From Roseibium porphyridii (GTDB lineage Bacteria > Pseudomonadota > Alphaproteobacteria > Rhizobiales > Stappiaceae): a stretch of DNA of 64,000 nt. The position numbers were made by a program, and so were the translations under genes. Shown here one piece after another: positions 16,929-26,714 of the stretch; the first letter of the stretch is position 1, and each line of letters begins with the position of its first letter. The stretch lies in contig NZ_CP120863.1 of NCBI RefSeq assembly GCF_026191725.2, positions 662,001 to 726,000 on the forward strand, written 5' to 3'. The notes beneath the pieces were generated by a model. That model saw nothing but the letters and a program-made list of their open reading frames with translations. It had not been told where the DNA came from and did no database searches.

Positions 16929-17751
16929 GAAAGTGGTTTTGGTTGGCTTTCTTTTGCAAGGCGCTCTGAAAGAACGCCATTGGAACGGGCCCTAGATATG
17001 GTGGAGCGTATCTAGCACGCCGTCGCGCGTTGTGTCCCTATCCAAATGGTCAAAAACGCCTCTTTTTTCAATCGAAAAATAATTGTGGAGAACGACTCTG
17101 GAACAAACCGAAACCGAATCGCGGACTCTTTCTGATTCAGGATTTGTTCCCTACGACATGTAGCCTGCAGTGTCGTCTTGGGCACAAAATCCTGAATCTG
17201 GCCAATAGCTTGAGTCAAAATCTACAGATGAGCGCAGTTTGGGTCGAGTCATTGTCAAGTGTTAAAATTCTGAAAATCGCGGGAATAACCTTAGAGGCTT
17301 GTCCGTTTACCTTTGGACACAGGGTGAACGAAGCCTGGACGAATCGCTGATTCAGACAAGTTTCGGGTTTGTTCGTACCAGATTTGGTGGGTCGGCATCT
17401 GGCAGTGCGGATCTTTGAACCGGTTTCCAGAGTGCCAACGAAAGGCAGTCAACAAGGTGTTCAGAACAGTGTCTCAATTTGGTTCAGAGTCGAAAAGTTC
17501 GCTCAAAATTTTTGCAATTGCAGGAAAAATGCTGCCGTTTTGCTGCACTGCAAATTTTTCGAAAGCGGTAATCCGTCGAAGACTTAGGCCGGATTAGTGT
17601 TCATTTTCTATAGGTTAGCGGTGCAGGCGCAAAAAAATTCTCCGGCTTAAAAAAAGGACATACCTTCTGCCCCTTTTCAAGCGCCTCCTACCAAAGTAGA
17701 AATCTTGCCGAAAGTGGCTGAATTTTGTCTCAAAGTTAGGGGAGAGGGCGT
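16929..17751. other. 823-bp non-coding region between divergent helicase and pyc genes
   Basis: Only short frames without protein features occur here. The region is AT-richer than its flanks, with several A and T runs. It should contain the helicase and pyc promoters and holds the long hairpin listed separately. The length is unusual for this compact window. Confidence 0.6.
17134..17198. ncRNA. 65-base imperfect hairpin, candidate structured RNA or repeat element
   Basis: The outer arms GATTCAGGATTT (17134-17145) and AAATCCTGAATC (17187-17198) are exact complements. Inside, CCC pairs with GGG and ACGACA (17153-17158) pairs with TGTCGT (17171-17176) around a 12-base loop. In all about 23-24 pairs form, with one mismatch, one bulge and a small internal loop. 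No U-run follows on either strand, so it is not a plain terminator. It could be a small RNA, a leader structure for pyc, or a palindromic repeat. Expression is unknown. Confidence 0.45.
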
Positions 17752-20700
17752 TTGGCAATTGCAAAAATTCTCGTTGCGAACAGATCCGAGATTGCAATCC
17801 GGGTGTTTCGGGCGGCCAATGAGCTTGGTCTGAAAACCGTCGCGATCTATGCGGAACAGGACAAGTTGGCGCTGCACCGATTCAAGGCTGACGAAGCCTA
17901 CCAGGTCGGAAAGGGGCTTGGCCCCATCGAGGCTTACCTGTCCATCGACGAGATCATACGTGTTGCCAAACATTCCGGGGCCGATGCGATTCATCCCGGA
18001 TATGGTCTTCTTTCCGAGAGCCCTGAATTCGTTGACGCCTGTGAAGCCGCCGGAATTACCTTCATAGGCCCCAAATCCGACACTATGCGCCGATTGGGCA
18101 ACAAGGTCGCTGCGCGGAACCTTGCAATTGAAGCTGGTGTCCCCGTCATGCCAGCAACCGATCCGCTGCCAGATGAAATTGATGAAATCCGGCGGCAGGC
18201 ACAAGACATCGGCTATCCGGTCATGTTGAAAGCCTCCTGGGGCGGTGGTGGCCGCGGGATGAGGGTGATCCCTGACGAAGCCACACTGGAAAAGGAAGTT
18301 CTGGCCGCAAAGCGCGAAGCGAAGGCTGCTTTCGGCAAGGACGAGATCTATCTTGAAAAGCTGGTTCAGCGCGCCCGGCACGTGGAGGTTCAGATCCTCG
18401 GCGATGGCGAAACCGTTGTGCATCTGTTTGAGCGCGACTGTTCCATTCAGCGCAGGCATCAGAAAGTCGTCGAGCGGGCACCGGCTCCATATCTCGACGA
18501 GGCGAAACGGCAGGAACTTTGCGAATACGGTCTGAAGATCGGCCGGGCGGTCAACTATCGCGGTGCGGGTACGGTCGAATTCCTTATGGATGCCGATACG
18601 GGTGCCATCTACTTCATTGAGGTCAATCCGCGCGTTCAGGTTGAGCATACGGTGACGGAAGAAGTCACCGGCATCGACATCGTACAGGCGCAGATCCACA
18701 TTGCCGACGGTTACAAGATCGGTTCACCGGAGAGCGGTGTCCCGCCGCAGGAAATGATCCGTCTCAACGGTCACGCACTGCAGTGCCGGATTACGACGGA
18801 AGATCCGGAGCAGAACTTCATTCCGGACTATGGCCGCATCACTGCTTATCGCGGCGCGACTGGATTTGGTATTCGCCTGGATGGTGGCACTGCTTATTCC
18901 GGCGCGGTGATCACGCGTTTTTATGATCCGTTGCTGGAAAAGGTTACGGCCTGGGCTCCGACGGCAGAAGATGCGCGCAAACGCATGGACCGCGCGTTGC
19001 GCGAGTTCCGGATCCGCGGTGTTGCCACCAATCTTGTCTTTCTTGAGAACATCATCGGACACGATGATTTCAGGGCCAACGCCTATACAACAAGGTTCAT
19101 TGACGACACGCCTGCGCTCTTTGAGCAGACGAAACGGCAGGACCGGGCAACCAAGCTGCTGACCTATATTGCCGATGTTTCCGTCAACGGGCATCCGGAA
19201 ACCAAAAACCGGGAGCGGCCGCCCAAGGACGCGTCGGCGCCAATCGTCCCTGACTTCGGCGACGACAAACCGGCTGGAACCCGGCAATTGCTCGATGAAC
19301 TGGGCGCGAAGGGTTTTGCCGACTGGATGAAGGCGGAAAAACGCGCGCTGATAACCGACACGACGATGCGCGATGGGCACCAGTCGCTGCTCGCCACCCG
19401 CATGCGCAGCCATGATATCGTCAACGTGGCTGATGCATACGCAACCGGTTTGCCGAGCTTGTTTTCCCTTGAATGCTGGGGGGGTGCGACCTTCGACGTT
19501 GCCATGCGGTTCCTGACGGAAAGCCCTTGGGAGCGCTTGCATCAGATCCGCGAAAGAGCGCCAAACATCCTGCTTCAGATGCTGCTGCGCGGCTCCAACG
19601 GGGTAGGCTATACGAATTACCCCGACAACGTGGTTCGTTTCTTCGTCAAGCAGGCAGCCGAAAACGGCATTGATCTTTTCCGTGTCTTCGATTGCCTGAA
19701 CTGGGTCGAAAACATGCGCGTCTCCATGGACGCGGTGCAGGAGTCGGGAAAACTTTGTGAAGGTGTTCTTTGTTACACCGGCGACATGCTGGACAGCGCC
19801 CGTCCGAAATACGATCTCAAGTATTATGTCGGTCTTGCCAAGGAGCTGGAAGCGGCAGGAGCTCATATTCTTGGTATCAAGGACATGGCTGGCCTGTGTA
19901 AGCCGGAAGCTGCAAAACTGCTGATCAGGACTTTGAAGCAGGAAGTCGATCTGCCGATCCACTTCCACACGCATGATACGTCGGGCATTGCCGCTGCGAC
20001 GATACTGGCAGCTGTCGAAGCGGGTGCCGATGCGGTTGATGCTGCGATGGATGCCCTTTCGGGCCTGACATCGCAGCCTTGTCTTGGTTCCATTGTCGAG
20101 GCACTGCGTGGCAGTGAGCGCGATACGGGGCTCGACGCCAAGACCATTCGCCAGATTTCTTTTTACTGGGAGGCCGTTCGGACCCAGTACCGGGCCTTTG
20201 AAAGTGACCTGCGTTTCGGCGCCTCTGAAGTCTATCTTCACGAAATGCCGGGCGGGCAGTTCACCAATCTGAAAGAACAGGCGCGTTCGCTCGGTCTTGA
20301 AACCCGCTGGCACGAAGTTGCACAGGCTTATGCCGATGCCAACCAGATGTTCGGGGACATCGTCAAGGTTACCCCGTCGTCCAAGGTCGTTGGCGATATG
20401 GCATTGATGATGGTCAGCCAGAACCTGAGCGTGAAGGATGTCGAAGACCCTGGGAAGGATGTCGCCTTTCCTGACAGCGTCGTGAAGATGCTGCATGGGG
20501 ATCTTGGGCAGTCGCCGGGTGGCTGGCCGGATGCTCTTCAGCAGAAAGTGCTGAAGGGTGAAACTCCGATCAAGGTTCGGCCCGGGTCTCTGCTGGCAGA
20601 AGCGGATCTGGATGCAGAGCGCGAGACCGCCACCGAAAAAACGGGTCATGAGGTGGACGATACCGAGCTTGCCTCTTATCTGATGTATCCGAAGGTGTTC

Positions 20701-21192
20701 ACTGACTTCGACAAGGCATTCCAACAATATGGCCCGACTTCGGTCTTGCCGACGCCGGTCTATTTCTACGGTCTGGAAGCCGGTGACGAAGTTCTGGTTG
20801 ACCTGGAGCCGGGGAAAACCCTTGTGGTTCGCTGTCAGGCGATCGGCGAAACGGACGAAAAGGGCGAGAAGAAAGTCTTCTTCGAACTCAATGGGCAACC
20901 GAGAAACGTCAAGGTACCGGACCGGGCACATGGCGCCACGGGTGCCGCTGCAATGCGCAAGGCTGAGGACGGCAATGCGGCTCATGTCGGGGCTCCAATG
21001 CCGGGCGTGATCTCAACTGTTGCCATTGCCGCAGGCCAGGATGTGAAGGCCGGCGATGTTCTGGTGTCGATCGAAGCCATGAAAATGGAAACGGCGCTGC
21101 ATGCCGAACGCGATGGCAAAGTGGCCGAAATCCTGGTGACACCCGGTGCTCAAATTGACGCCAAGGACCTTCTGGTGGTGTTCGAAAGCTGA
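17752..21192 (+). CDS. pyc: Pyruvate carboxylase
   Basis: 1146-residue biotin enzyme that makes oxaloacetate from pyruvate and bicarbonate, refilling the citric acid cycle. Domains in order: biotin carboxylase (I-L-V-A-N-R-S-E-I-A at the start, ATP-grasp loop S-W-G-G-G-G-R-G-M-R near 162), carboxyltransferase (D-T-T-M-R-D-G-H-Q-S-L-L near 540), the PYC_OADA-type domain, and a biotin carrier with biotinyl Lys1111 in E-A-M-K-M-E. Length is normal for the single-chain form. The start is TTG 17752, supported by AGGGGAGAGG just upstream and by the protein beginning immediately at the family's N-terminus. It stands alone. Confidence 0.97.
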   Translation: MAIAKILVANRSEIAIRVFRAANELGLKTVAIYAEQDKLALHRFKADEAYQVGKGLGPIEAYLSIDEIIRVAKHSGADAIHPGYGLLSESPEFVDACEAAGITFIGPKSDTMRRLGNKVAARNLAIEAGVPVMPATDPLPDEIDEIRRQAQDIGYPVMLKASWGGGGRGMRVIPDEATLEKEVLAAKREAKAAFGKDEIYLEKLVQRARHVEVQILGDGETVVHLFERDCSIQRRHQKVVERAPAPYLDEAKRQELCEYGLKIGRAVNYRGAGTVEFLMDADTGAIYFIEVNPRVQVEHTVTEEVTGIDIVQAQIHIADGYKIGSPESGVPPQEMIRLNGHALQCRITTEDPEQNFIPDYGRITAYRGATGFGIRLDGGTAYSGAVITRFYDPLLEKVTAWAPTAEDARKRMDRALREFRIRGVATNLVFLENIIGHDDFRANAYTTRFIDDTPALFEQTKRQDRATKLLTYIADVSVNGHPETKNRERPPKDASAPIVPDFGDDKPAGTRQLLDELGAKGFADWMKAEKRALITDTTMRDGHQSLLATRMRSHDIVNVADAYATGLPSLFSLECWGGATFDVAMRFLTESPWERLHQIRERAPNILLQMLLRGSNGVGYTNYPDNVVRFFVKQAAENGIDLFRVFDCLNWVENMRVSMDAVQESGKLCEGVLCYTGDMLDSARPKYDLKYYVGLAKELEAAGAHILGIKDMAGLCKPEAAKLLIRTLKQEVDLPIHFHTHDTSGIAAATILAAVEAGADAVDAAMDALSGLTSQPCLGSIVEALRGSERDTGLDAKTIRQISFYWEAVRTQYRAFESDLRFGASEVYLHEMPGGQFTNLKEQARSLGLETRWHEVAQAYADANQMFGDIVKVTPSSKVVGDMALMMVSQNLSVKDVEDPGKDVAFPDSVVKMLHGDLGQSPGGWPDALQQKVLKGETPIKVRPGSLLAEADLDAERETATEKTGHEVDDTELASYLMYPKVFTDFDKAFQQYGPTSVLPTPVYFYGLEAGDEVLVDLEPGKTLVVRCQAIGETDEKGEKKVFFELNGQPRNVKVPDRAHGATGAAAMRKAEDGNAAHVGAPMPGVISTVAIAAGQDVKAGDVLVSIEAMKMETALHAERDGKVAEILVTPGAQIDAKDLLVVFES

Positions 21193-21206
21193 TCGAGCAG
21201 ACTTGA

Positions 21207-21232
21207 GCGGATCGCAAGTTCCTGCGATCCGC
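21207..21232 (+). terminator. Hairpin past pyc
   Basis: GCGGATCGCA pairs with TGCGATCCGC (10 bp, 6-base loop) 15 bp past the stop. No U-run follows, so it may stabilise the end of the message or work with Rho. Confidence 0.55.
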
Positions 21233-21383
21233 GGCATAACTTACTGTCATTTAAGCTGAAAAACTTCAGGTTCACGGCTTTTCACGTGTCGACACCGGCC
21301 ACGTGAATTGTGCGTGCGCCTTTCTGGACCGGAAGCTTCTTTCCTTCAGCTCTACGCGGGGCTGGCTACAATGGGAGAGAGAA

Positions 21384-21980
21384 ATGAAGAAGCTACCGAT
21401 TTATCTGGGAGGCGTTTTTGCGACACTTTTGATTTCCGCGACAGCGCATGCTGCCTGCGATGTCGACAAGCCTGGCTATGAACTCAACGGCGACGAAGCC
21501 GAAAGCGTCTATGATTGTCTGAAAGCCGATCTGCAGGCGGGATATCAAGAAGGCCCCAAACGCTGGATCTCCGAAGACTTTGTCAATGATTATCCGGGTT
21601 GGACAAAGGCAAGCGCCTTTCCTGCAGCACCCGGATTTCATGGGGGACGTTTCCTTGTCACCTACGTGAATGCGATTGGTGCGGATGAATATCTGAAATA
21701 CAAGCCGGAGGATGTTCAGGTTCCGGCTGGCACGAAGATCGCCAAGGAATCTTTTGCGATCAACGATGACGGTAAAGTCAGCAAGGGGCCTTTGTTCCTG
21801 ATGGAAAAGGTGCGCGCTGGTACATCTCCGGAGACCGGTGACTGGTACTACATGATGGTTGCGCCGAATGGTGCCCCTCAAGCGGTCAATGTCGTGACCG
21901 CATGCAGTGAATGTCACCTGGAAAACTTTAGCGAGCAGGGCGGTCTTGGTTATCCGGTCGAAGACGCTCGTATCAGGTAA
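21384..21980 (+). CDS. Cytochrome P460-like secreted protein
   Basis: 198 residues with a signal peptide cleaved after about residue 23 (S-A-T-A-H-A). The C-terminal half carries C-S-E-C-H, a c-type heme site, preceded by G-R-F-L-V-T-Y-V-N and W-Y-Y-M-M-V-A-P-N-G, the layout of the cytochrome P460 fold. P460 enzymes oxidise hydroxylamine; close relatives (cytochrome c'-beta) bind nitric oxide or other gases, and most copies outside nitrifiers have no known substrate. Start ATG 21384 has GGGAGAG upstream. A perfect hairpin separates it from the DUF1254 gene, which is also exported. Confidence 0.75.
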   Translation: MKKLPIYLGGVFATLLISATAHAACDVDKPGYELNGDEAESVYDCLKADLQAGYQEGPKRWISEDFVNDYPGWTKASAFPAAPGFHGGRFLVTYVNAIGADEYLKYKPEDVQVPAGTKIAKESFAINDDGKVSKGPLFLMEKVRAGTSPETGDWYYMMVAPNGAPQAVNVVTACSECHLENFSEQGGLGYPVEDARIR

Positions 21981-22000
21981 ACTTTATGAGTTGACCTATC

Positions 22001-22024
22001 GGTGGAGCGATGACGCTCCACCGT
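22001..22024. terminator. Perfect 10-bp hairpin past the P460-like gene
   Basis: CGGTGGAGCG-ATGA-CGCTCCACCG, 20 bp past the stop. Strong stem, no U-run. It may end or stabilise the upstream message. Confidence 0.55.
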
Positions 22025-22116
22025 CAAAATCACCAGCTTGATTCATTTTCAGTTTCATCTTCCAGTTGTTCGAAGGCTGCCGAGTGCAATGCCCGTGTGA
22101 CTTCCGGGAGGGAATG

Positions 22117-23679
22117 ATGAAACGAATTGGTCTTTGGTTTGCCGCTTGTCTCTGTCTCAATTCGCCAGGTCTGGCATCCGACAAAACGGTCAATCCACCA
22201 GGATACAATACACCGATCCCTGAAGACATCTTGACGCCCGACGAAGTCGAGACCCGTTTCGGCACCCTCAAGTTCATCGATGGCAGGCCGACACCTGAGA
22301 CGAGCACCCTCATGTTCGATGCTCTCGACTTCATGCGCGGTGCTGAGGTGTTTTTGAACTTCATTCCGGCAACTTCGATTGAGGGAATCCGCCGGGGCCT
22401 GCTTGAGATCGGGCTGGACGCACCCAACAAGGTTGCCGTGTTCGAACAACTTATGGATTCAAATCCGTTGTTCCTGACCGGTAACACCGACACAGTTTAT
22501 GGAACGGCGATACTGGACCTTCAGCGCGACGGCCCTGTGGTTATCGAAGTGCCCAAGGGCCAGGGCCCGACAACCGTGAACGATGCCTATTTTCGATTTG
22601 TAACCGATATGGGAGTCCCAGGCCCCGACAAGGGTGAAGGTGGCAGATATCTGATACTTCCACCCGACTATGAAGGGGACCTCGATCCTCCGGTTGGTGG
22701 CTATGAAGCAGAGGTCGATGGCGAAACCTATTTCGTGTCGAAGTCGACCAGCTATATCAACTGGTTCATCGCGCGCGGATTTCTGGTCGATGGAAAAACG
22801 GATGTTGCTGTGCAGTCCTATCGGGACGGGTTGAAGATCTATCCGCTGAAGAACAAGGCAACACCACCGGAAATGGAGTTCATCAATGCCTCCAAAAAGG
22901 TTTTCAATACAATCCATGCCAATACATTCGAGTTCTACAACGAACTGCATGCGGTGATTGACCGAGAACCCATCTCCACCTTCGATCCGGAACTGCGTGG
23001 GCTTGCCGCCGCAATTGGCATCGAAAAAGGAAAACCGTTCGATCCGGACCCTCGGATGAAACAATTGCTAACTGAGGCGGTTGCGGTCGGAAACGCAATG
23101 GCCAGGTCCATCTGGTTGAAGCCGCGCGACAAGAGCGCTTATCTTTATGAAAATAGCGGATGGTATACCGCGTTCATTGGTGGTGACTGGCAGTGGCTCC
23201 GGGACAAGGGCAACGGAGGGCGCTATCTGGATGCCAGAACCATGTTCTTCTACATGGCGACAGTGAACACGCCCGCCATGGTGCTGAAGCTGCCCGGCAA
23301 GGGCTCACAATATGCGCTCAACGTTACGGACGTATCGGGAGACTTTCTCGACGGCTCCAAGTCCTACAAGCTAGAAATTCCGTCCAACGTGCCCGCCAAG
23401 GATTTCTGGTCGGTGGTCGCCTACGACCCGCAAACGCGTTCAGAGCTGCAAACCGGCCAGCCCTTTCCGAGCAAAAACAACAAACGTGACGAGCTGCTTG
23501 TAAATGAAGACGGATCGGTGACGCTCTATTTTGGCCCGCAAGCACCATCTGGAAAAGAACAGAACTGGATCGAGACAATTCCTGGAAAGGGCTGGTTCAC
23601 GATCCTGCGTCTCTATGGACCAGAGAAGGCCTGGTTTGAAAAAACGTGGCAGCCTGGTGAAATCGAGTTGCTTGAGTGA
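22117..23679 (+). CDS. DUF1254/DUF1214-domain exported protein
   Basis: 520 residues with a signal peptide ending near G-L-A-S. The N-terminal half (about 55-190) matches DUF1254 (L-F-L-T-G-N-T-D-T-V-Y-G-T-A-I-L-D-L, then P-G-P-D-K-G-E-G-G-R-Y-L-I-L-P-P). The C-terminal part (about 390-515) matches DUF1214 (S-Y-K-L-E-I-P-S-N-V-P-A-K-D-F-W-S-V, then L-Y-F-G-P and G-K-G-W-F-T-I-L-R-L-Y-G-P). The biochemical role of this family is not established. ATG 22117 is chosen over 22114 because the GGGAGGG site then has normal spacing. Confidence 0.85.
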   Translation: MKRIGLWFAACLCLNSPGLASDKTVNPPGYNTPIPEDILTPDEVETRFGTLKFIDGRPTPETSTLMFDALDFMRGAEVFLNFIPATSIEGIRRGLLEIGLDAPNKVAVFEQLMDSNPLFLTGNTDTVYGTAILDLQRDGPVVIEVPKGQGPTTVNDAYFRFVTDMGVPGPDKGEGGRYLILPPDYEGDLDPPVGGYEAEVDGETYFVSKSTSYINWFIARGFLVDGKTDVAVQSYRDGLKIYPLKNKATPPEMEFINASKKVFNTIHANTFEFYNELHAVIDREPISTFDPELRGLAAAIGIEKGKPFDPDPRMKQLLTEAVAVGNAMARSIWLKPRDKSAYLYENSGWYTAFIGGDWQWLRDKGNGGRYLDARTMFFYMATVNTPAMVLKLPGKGSQYALNVTDVSGDFLDGSKSYKLEIPSNVPAKDFWSVVAYDPQTRSELQTGQPFPSKNNKRDELLVNEDGSVTLYFGPQAPSGKEQNWIETIPGKGWFTILRLYGPEKAWFEKTWQPGEIELLE

Positions 23680-23737
23680 GCGATAAACTCAGTCTTGACG
23701 TTCCGATCTGATTATCGGTTCTGCATGGAATGCGGGT

Positions 23738-24490
23738 TCACTCGGCTGCTTTCAGCGCCGAGTGGACCTTCGGCATTGCGGCGGATCCGATCCAGTGATC
23801 CAGAAACCCGTCGAGCCATCTCTTAACTGCAGGGTCATAGACCAGTCGACCTGCAAAGTGATCGCGGCGCTGTTGCGCTCCGGGGAGTTCCATGCGTGGA
23901 GCCCCCTTTGTTGTCCAGCGAACCATCATCTGATGCGTGAGCTCAGGATGAAACTGAATGCCATAAGCGGTCGGTCCCACACGGATTGCCTGGTTGGTAT
24001 AGGTCGGACTGGTTGCAAGCAGTTCTGCTCCACGCGGCAGGCTGAACCCTTCGCGATGCCACTGGTAGACCTTTCCCGGCCAGTTCATGAGTGCCTGGCC
24101 CGCTTTGGTCGCTTTCAATGGATAATAACCGATCTCGACGAGATCGTCGCGGTGTCCGGATACGGTGCCGCCAAGGTTTTTCACCATCATTTGCGCACCC
24201 AGACATATGCCCAGAAATGGCTTTTGCTCGGCCAGCGGAACGCTGATCCAGTCTATCTCCTTATGGACAAACGCATCCGGGTCGTTGGCACTCATTGGCC
24301 CGCCAAAAATGACCGCGCCTGCGTGCCCGTCCATTGTGTCGGGCAAAGTGTCGCCAAATCTCGGCTTGCGGATGTCCAGCGCAAACCCCCGTTTCACCAA
24401 TTCCTGACCGACCCGGCCTGGTGAAGAATGCTCCTGGTGCAGAATGATCAGAATTTTGGGGCGACCGCCCTGACTTGACTGAAATTTCAT
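23738..24490 (-). CDS. Class I glutamine amidotransferase-like protein
   Basis: 250-residue single GATase1 domain. The nucleophile elbow G-I-C-L-G-A-Q and the catalytic pair in Q-F-H-P-E are intact, and F-G-G-P-M-S-A-N-D marks the oxyanion strand. Stand-alone proteins of this type resemble the glutaminase half of GMP synthase and act on glutamine or gamma-glutamyl compounds. The substrate is unknown, since no synthetase partner gene is adjacent. It converges with the DUF1254 gene. Confidence 0.85.
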   Translation of the reverse strand: MKFQSSQGGRPKILIILHQEHSSPGRVGQELVKRGFALDIRKPRFGDTLPDTMDGHAGAVIFGGPMSANDPDAFVHKEIDWISVPLAEQKPFLGICLGAQMMVKNLGGTVSGHRDDLVEIGYYPLKATKAGQALMNWPGKVYQWHREGFSLPRGAELLATSPTYTNQAIRVGPTAYGIQFHPELTHQMMVRWTTKGAPRMELPGAQQRRDHFAGRLVYDPAVKRWLDGFLDHWIGSAAMPKVHSALKAAE

Positions 24491-24582
24491 GCCTTTAATA
24501 TGAGGCAGGTGATCTTGGAAATCGAGTCCCGTAGGGCATCACCGGTCAGTAATGAACAGCTGGCGTTGCTTCTAGCAGGGTG

Positions 24583-25059
24583 TCAGCTGGTTTCATCAGC
24601 TTCCGGCGCGGTTTGAGCAACCTTGTGGCGAAGCGTCATGCGATCACGGGTCGACACGCCCAAAAGCTCCGCAACACGCCAGATCGTGTTGTCTTCAAAT
24701 TCATGGACGTGACCGTCCGCATAGACGATCTCCCACATCATTTCGACGATCGCGAGGCGCTCGTCTTCGTCCGCGGTGCGTTTGAGCACCGATGTGAAGC
24801 CATAAAGGTCGACGGCTTCCTCGTCCCGCTGCTTGGCGGCTGAAATAAGCTCGGTCGTTTCCTTGTCCGACAGTTCGTAATGGTTCTGGAGTATCTGCCG
24901 AAGTTTTTGGCTTTCGCTCTCTTCAATGACACCGTCAATGTCGATCAGATGAAACAGGAGCGCAGCAGCTGCAAGTCGTTTGTCGTCTTCAGCGAAAGTC
25001 TTTTCACCACTGTCACCGAAGGTAAGTTCCCGTACAAAGCTTTTCAGTGCATTGAGCAT
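24583..25059 (-). CDS. TerB-like protein
   Basis: 158-residue all-helical cytoplasmic protein of the TerB (tellurite-resistance B-like) fold. Acidic helix pairs F-H-L-I-D-I-D-G-V-I-E-E-S-E and I-V-Y-A-D-G-H-V-H-E-F-E-D are the repeated metal-binding-like turns of this family. The name is historical; most copies are not linked to tellurite. Lone copies like this are common in alphaproteobacteria, with unknown role. Confidence 0.8.
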   Translation of the reverse strand: MLNALKSFVRELTFGDSGEKTFAEDDKRLAAAALLFHLIDIDGVIEESESQKLRQILQNHYELSDKETTELISAAKQRDEEAVDLYGFTSVLKRTADEDERLAIVEMMWEIVYADGHVHEFEDNTIWRVAELLGVSTRDRMTLRHKVAQTAPEADETS

Positions 25060-25365
25060 CTTGTTTTCTTCCCGTTTTCCGGCGTCCGATCCGGCCTATT
25101 TTTATTGCTATACCATTCCCTCACTAGCATCAAAGGATTGATGTCTGATTTATGGCTTATATATGCGTAGTTAAACTTACACTTCCCAGTCAACTTTTTG
25201 GAACTGTTCTAAAGTATTGATTTTTTAGCATTTTTATCTTGACTTTTTGCCTCATAAAATGGTTTCCGTACGATCTGCGCAGCACTCGCTGACCGCCAAA
25301 GTTTTCGGAATTGGCCTGCCGCAAACACTTATTTTCTGCAGGCCTGCAGACACCGGGATGGACCA
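25060..25365. other. Control region of the iron operon
   Basis: 306 bp, AT-rich, between the divergent TerB-like and imelysin genes. No gene is seen. It contains the Irr-like box at 25197-25213. Confidence 0.6.
25197..25213. promoter_or_regulatory. Irr/ICE-like iron-control box
   Basis: TTTGGAACTGTTCTAAA. The ICE motif bound by the heme-sensing regulator Irr is, as I recall it, TTTAGAA-N3-TTCTAAA; this site differs at one base. It lies 153 bp ahead of the imelysin start in an AT-rich stretch. Irr is typical of Hyphomicrobiales, which agrees with the rest of the window. Confidence 0.65.
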
Positions 25366-26628
25366 ATGAAATCTTTTAAGTTTGGCCTTTTGGCCGCAAC
25401 AACACTTTTTGCCACGCCGGCATTGTCCGCGGCTCCGGCTGATGTTTTGTCGACATATGGCGACATTGCCCAGCAAAAATACGCTGACTCGCTTGAGACG
25501 GCCAAGACGCTGAAGGGCGCAATCGACAAGCTGATTGCAGAGCCGACCGAAGCAAATCTGGAAGCTGCCCGTGCCGCATGGATCGAGGCTCGTAACCCGT
25601 ATCAGCAGACCGAGGCATACCGGTTTGGTAACGCCATCGTCGACGATTGGGAAGGCAAGGTAAATGCCTGGCCGCTGGATGAAGGCCTGATCGATTACGT
25701 CGATGCGTCTTATGGCGATGAATCTGAAGAAAATGATTTTTACGCTGCGAATGTTATCGCCAATCCGACTTTGAAAGTTGGTGGTGAAACTGTCGATGCG
25801 ACCGAGATCACTGCCGACCTGTTGGCCAACACGCTTCAGGAAGCGGGTGAAGTGGAGGCCAATGTTGCAACCGGATATCATGCGATCGAATTTTTGCTGT
25901 GGGGCCAGGATCTGAACGGAACGGACGCTGGAGCCGGCAGCCGTCCGGCAACCGATTTCGATACCGCAAACTGCACCGGCGAGAATTGCGAGCGCCGTGT
26001 TCAGTATCTCAAGGCTGTCACCGATCTGCTGATTTCCGATTTGGAAGAAATGACAGCTGCTTGGGCCCCTGGTGGCGCTGCGCGCGAGGAACTTGGCGGC
26101 AAGGGTGAAACTGGCGGACTGGCCACGATCCTGACCGGAATGGGCTCGCTTTCCTATGGCGAACTGGCTGGTGAACGGATGAAACTTGGCCTGATGCTTC
26201 ATGACCCGGAGGAAGAGCATGACTGCTTTTCCGACAACACGCATATGTCGCACTACAATGATGTGGTCGGGATCCGGAATGTCTATTTCGGCGAATACAG
26301 CAGCCCACTCGGCAACAATGTTTCCGGAGCGTCTCTGGCGGAACTTGTCGCGGAAAAAGACCCTGCGCTTGCGGAAGAAATGAAAACCAAACTTGATGCA
26401 ACGCTTGCGGCATTTGAGGCCATGAAAGCCCGCGCTGAAGGCGGCGAAGCTTATGACCAGATGATCGGTGAGGGCAACGAGGAAGGCAATGCTGTCGTGC
26501 AGGCGGCCGTTGATGCGCTTGTCGACCAGACGACCTCCATCGAACGTGTGGTGAAGGTGCTTGAGCTTGACGAGATCGCCTTTGAAGGCTCAGACAGCCT
26601 GGACAATCCGGGCGCTGTCTTCGAATAA
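25366..26628 (+). CDS. Imelysin-family periplasmic iron-regulated protein
   Basis: 420 residues with a signal peptide ending A-L-S-A-A. The imelysin (peptidase M75) motif GxHxxE is G-Y-H-A-I-E at 170-175, then F-L-L-W-G-Q-D. Known relatives (IrpA of cyanobacteria, EfeO/ICMP-like proteins) are exported, iron-repressed and thought to bind ferrous iron; protease activity is not established. The protein has Asp/Glu-rich patches and the segment H-D-C-F-S-D-N-T-H that are usual for the full-length type. It is the first gene behind the Irr-like box. Confidence 0.9.
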   Translation: MKSFKFGLLAATTLFATPALSAAPADVLSTYGDIAQQKYADSLETAKTLKGAIDKLIAEPTEANLEAARAAWIEARNPYQQTEAYRFGNAIVDDWEGKVNAWPLDEGLIDYVDASYGDESEENDFYAANVIANPTLKVGGETVDATEITADLLANTLQEAGEVEANVATGYHAIEFLLWGQDLNGTDAGAGSRPATDFDTANCTGENCERRVQYLKAVTDLLISDLEEMTAAWAPGGAAREELGGKGETGGLATILTGMGSLSYGELAGERMKLGLMLHDPEEEHDCFSDNTHMSHYNDVVGIRNVYFGEYSSPLGNNVSGASLAELVAEKDPALAEEMKTKLDATLAAFEAMKARAEGGEAYDQMIGEGNEEGNAVVQAAVDALVDQTTSIERVVKVLELDEIAFEGSDSLDNPGAVFE

Positions 26629-26714
26629 GCCTTAGAGTGTACCAGGCGGTCGATGGACCGCCTGGTGTTGACACCCGCGAATTGGGGCTCGCGGGCATAA
26701 TCAGGATGCGAACA

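Noticed and set aside
18724..20985. 753-codon open frame antisense to pyc
   Set aside because: It mirrors a strongly conserved enzyme and reads as a low-quality, Arg/His/Gln-rich protein with no domain; long antisense frames are common opposite GC-rich genes.
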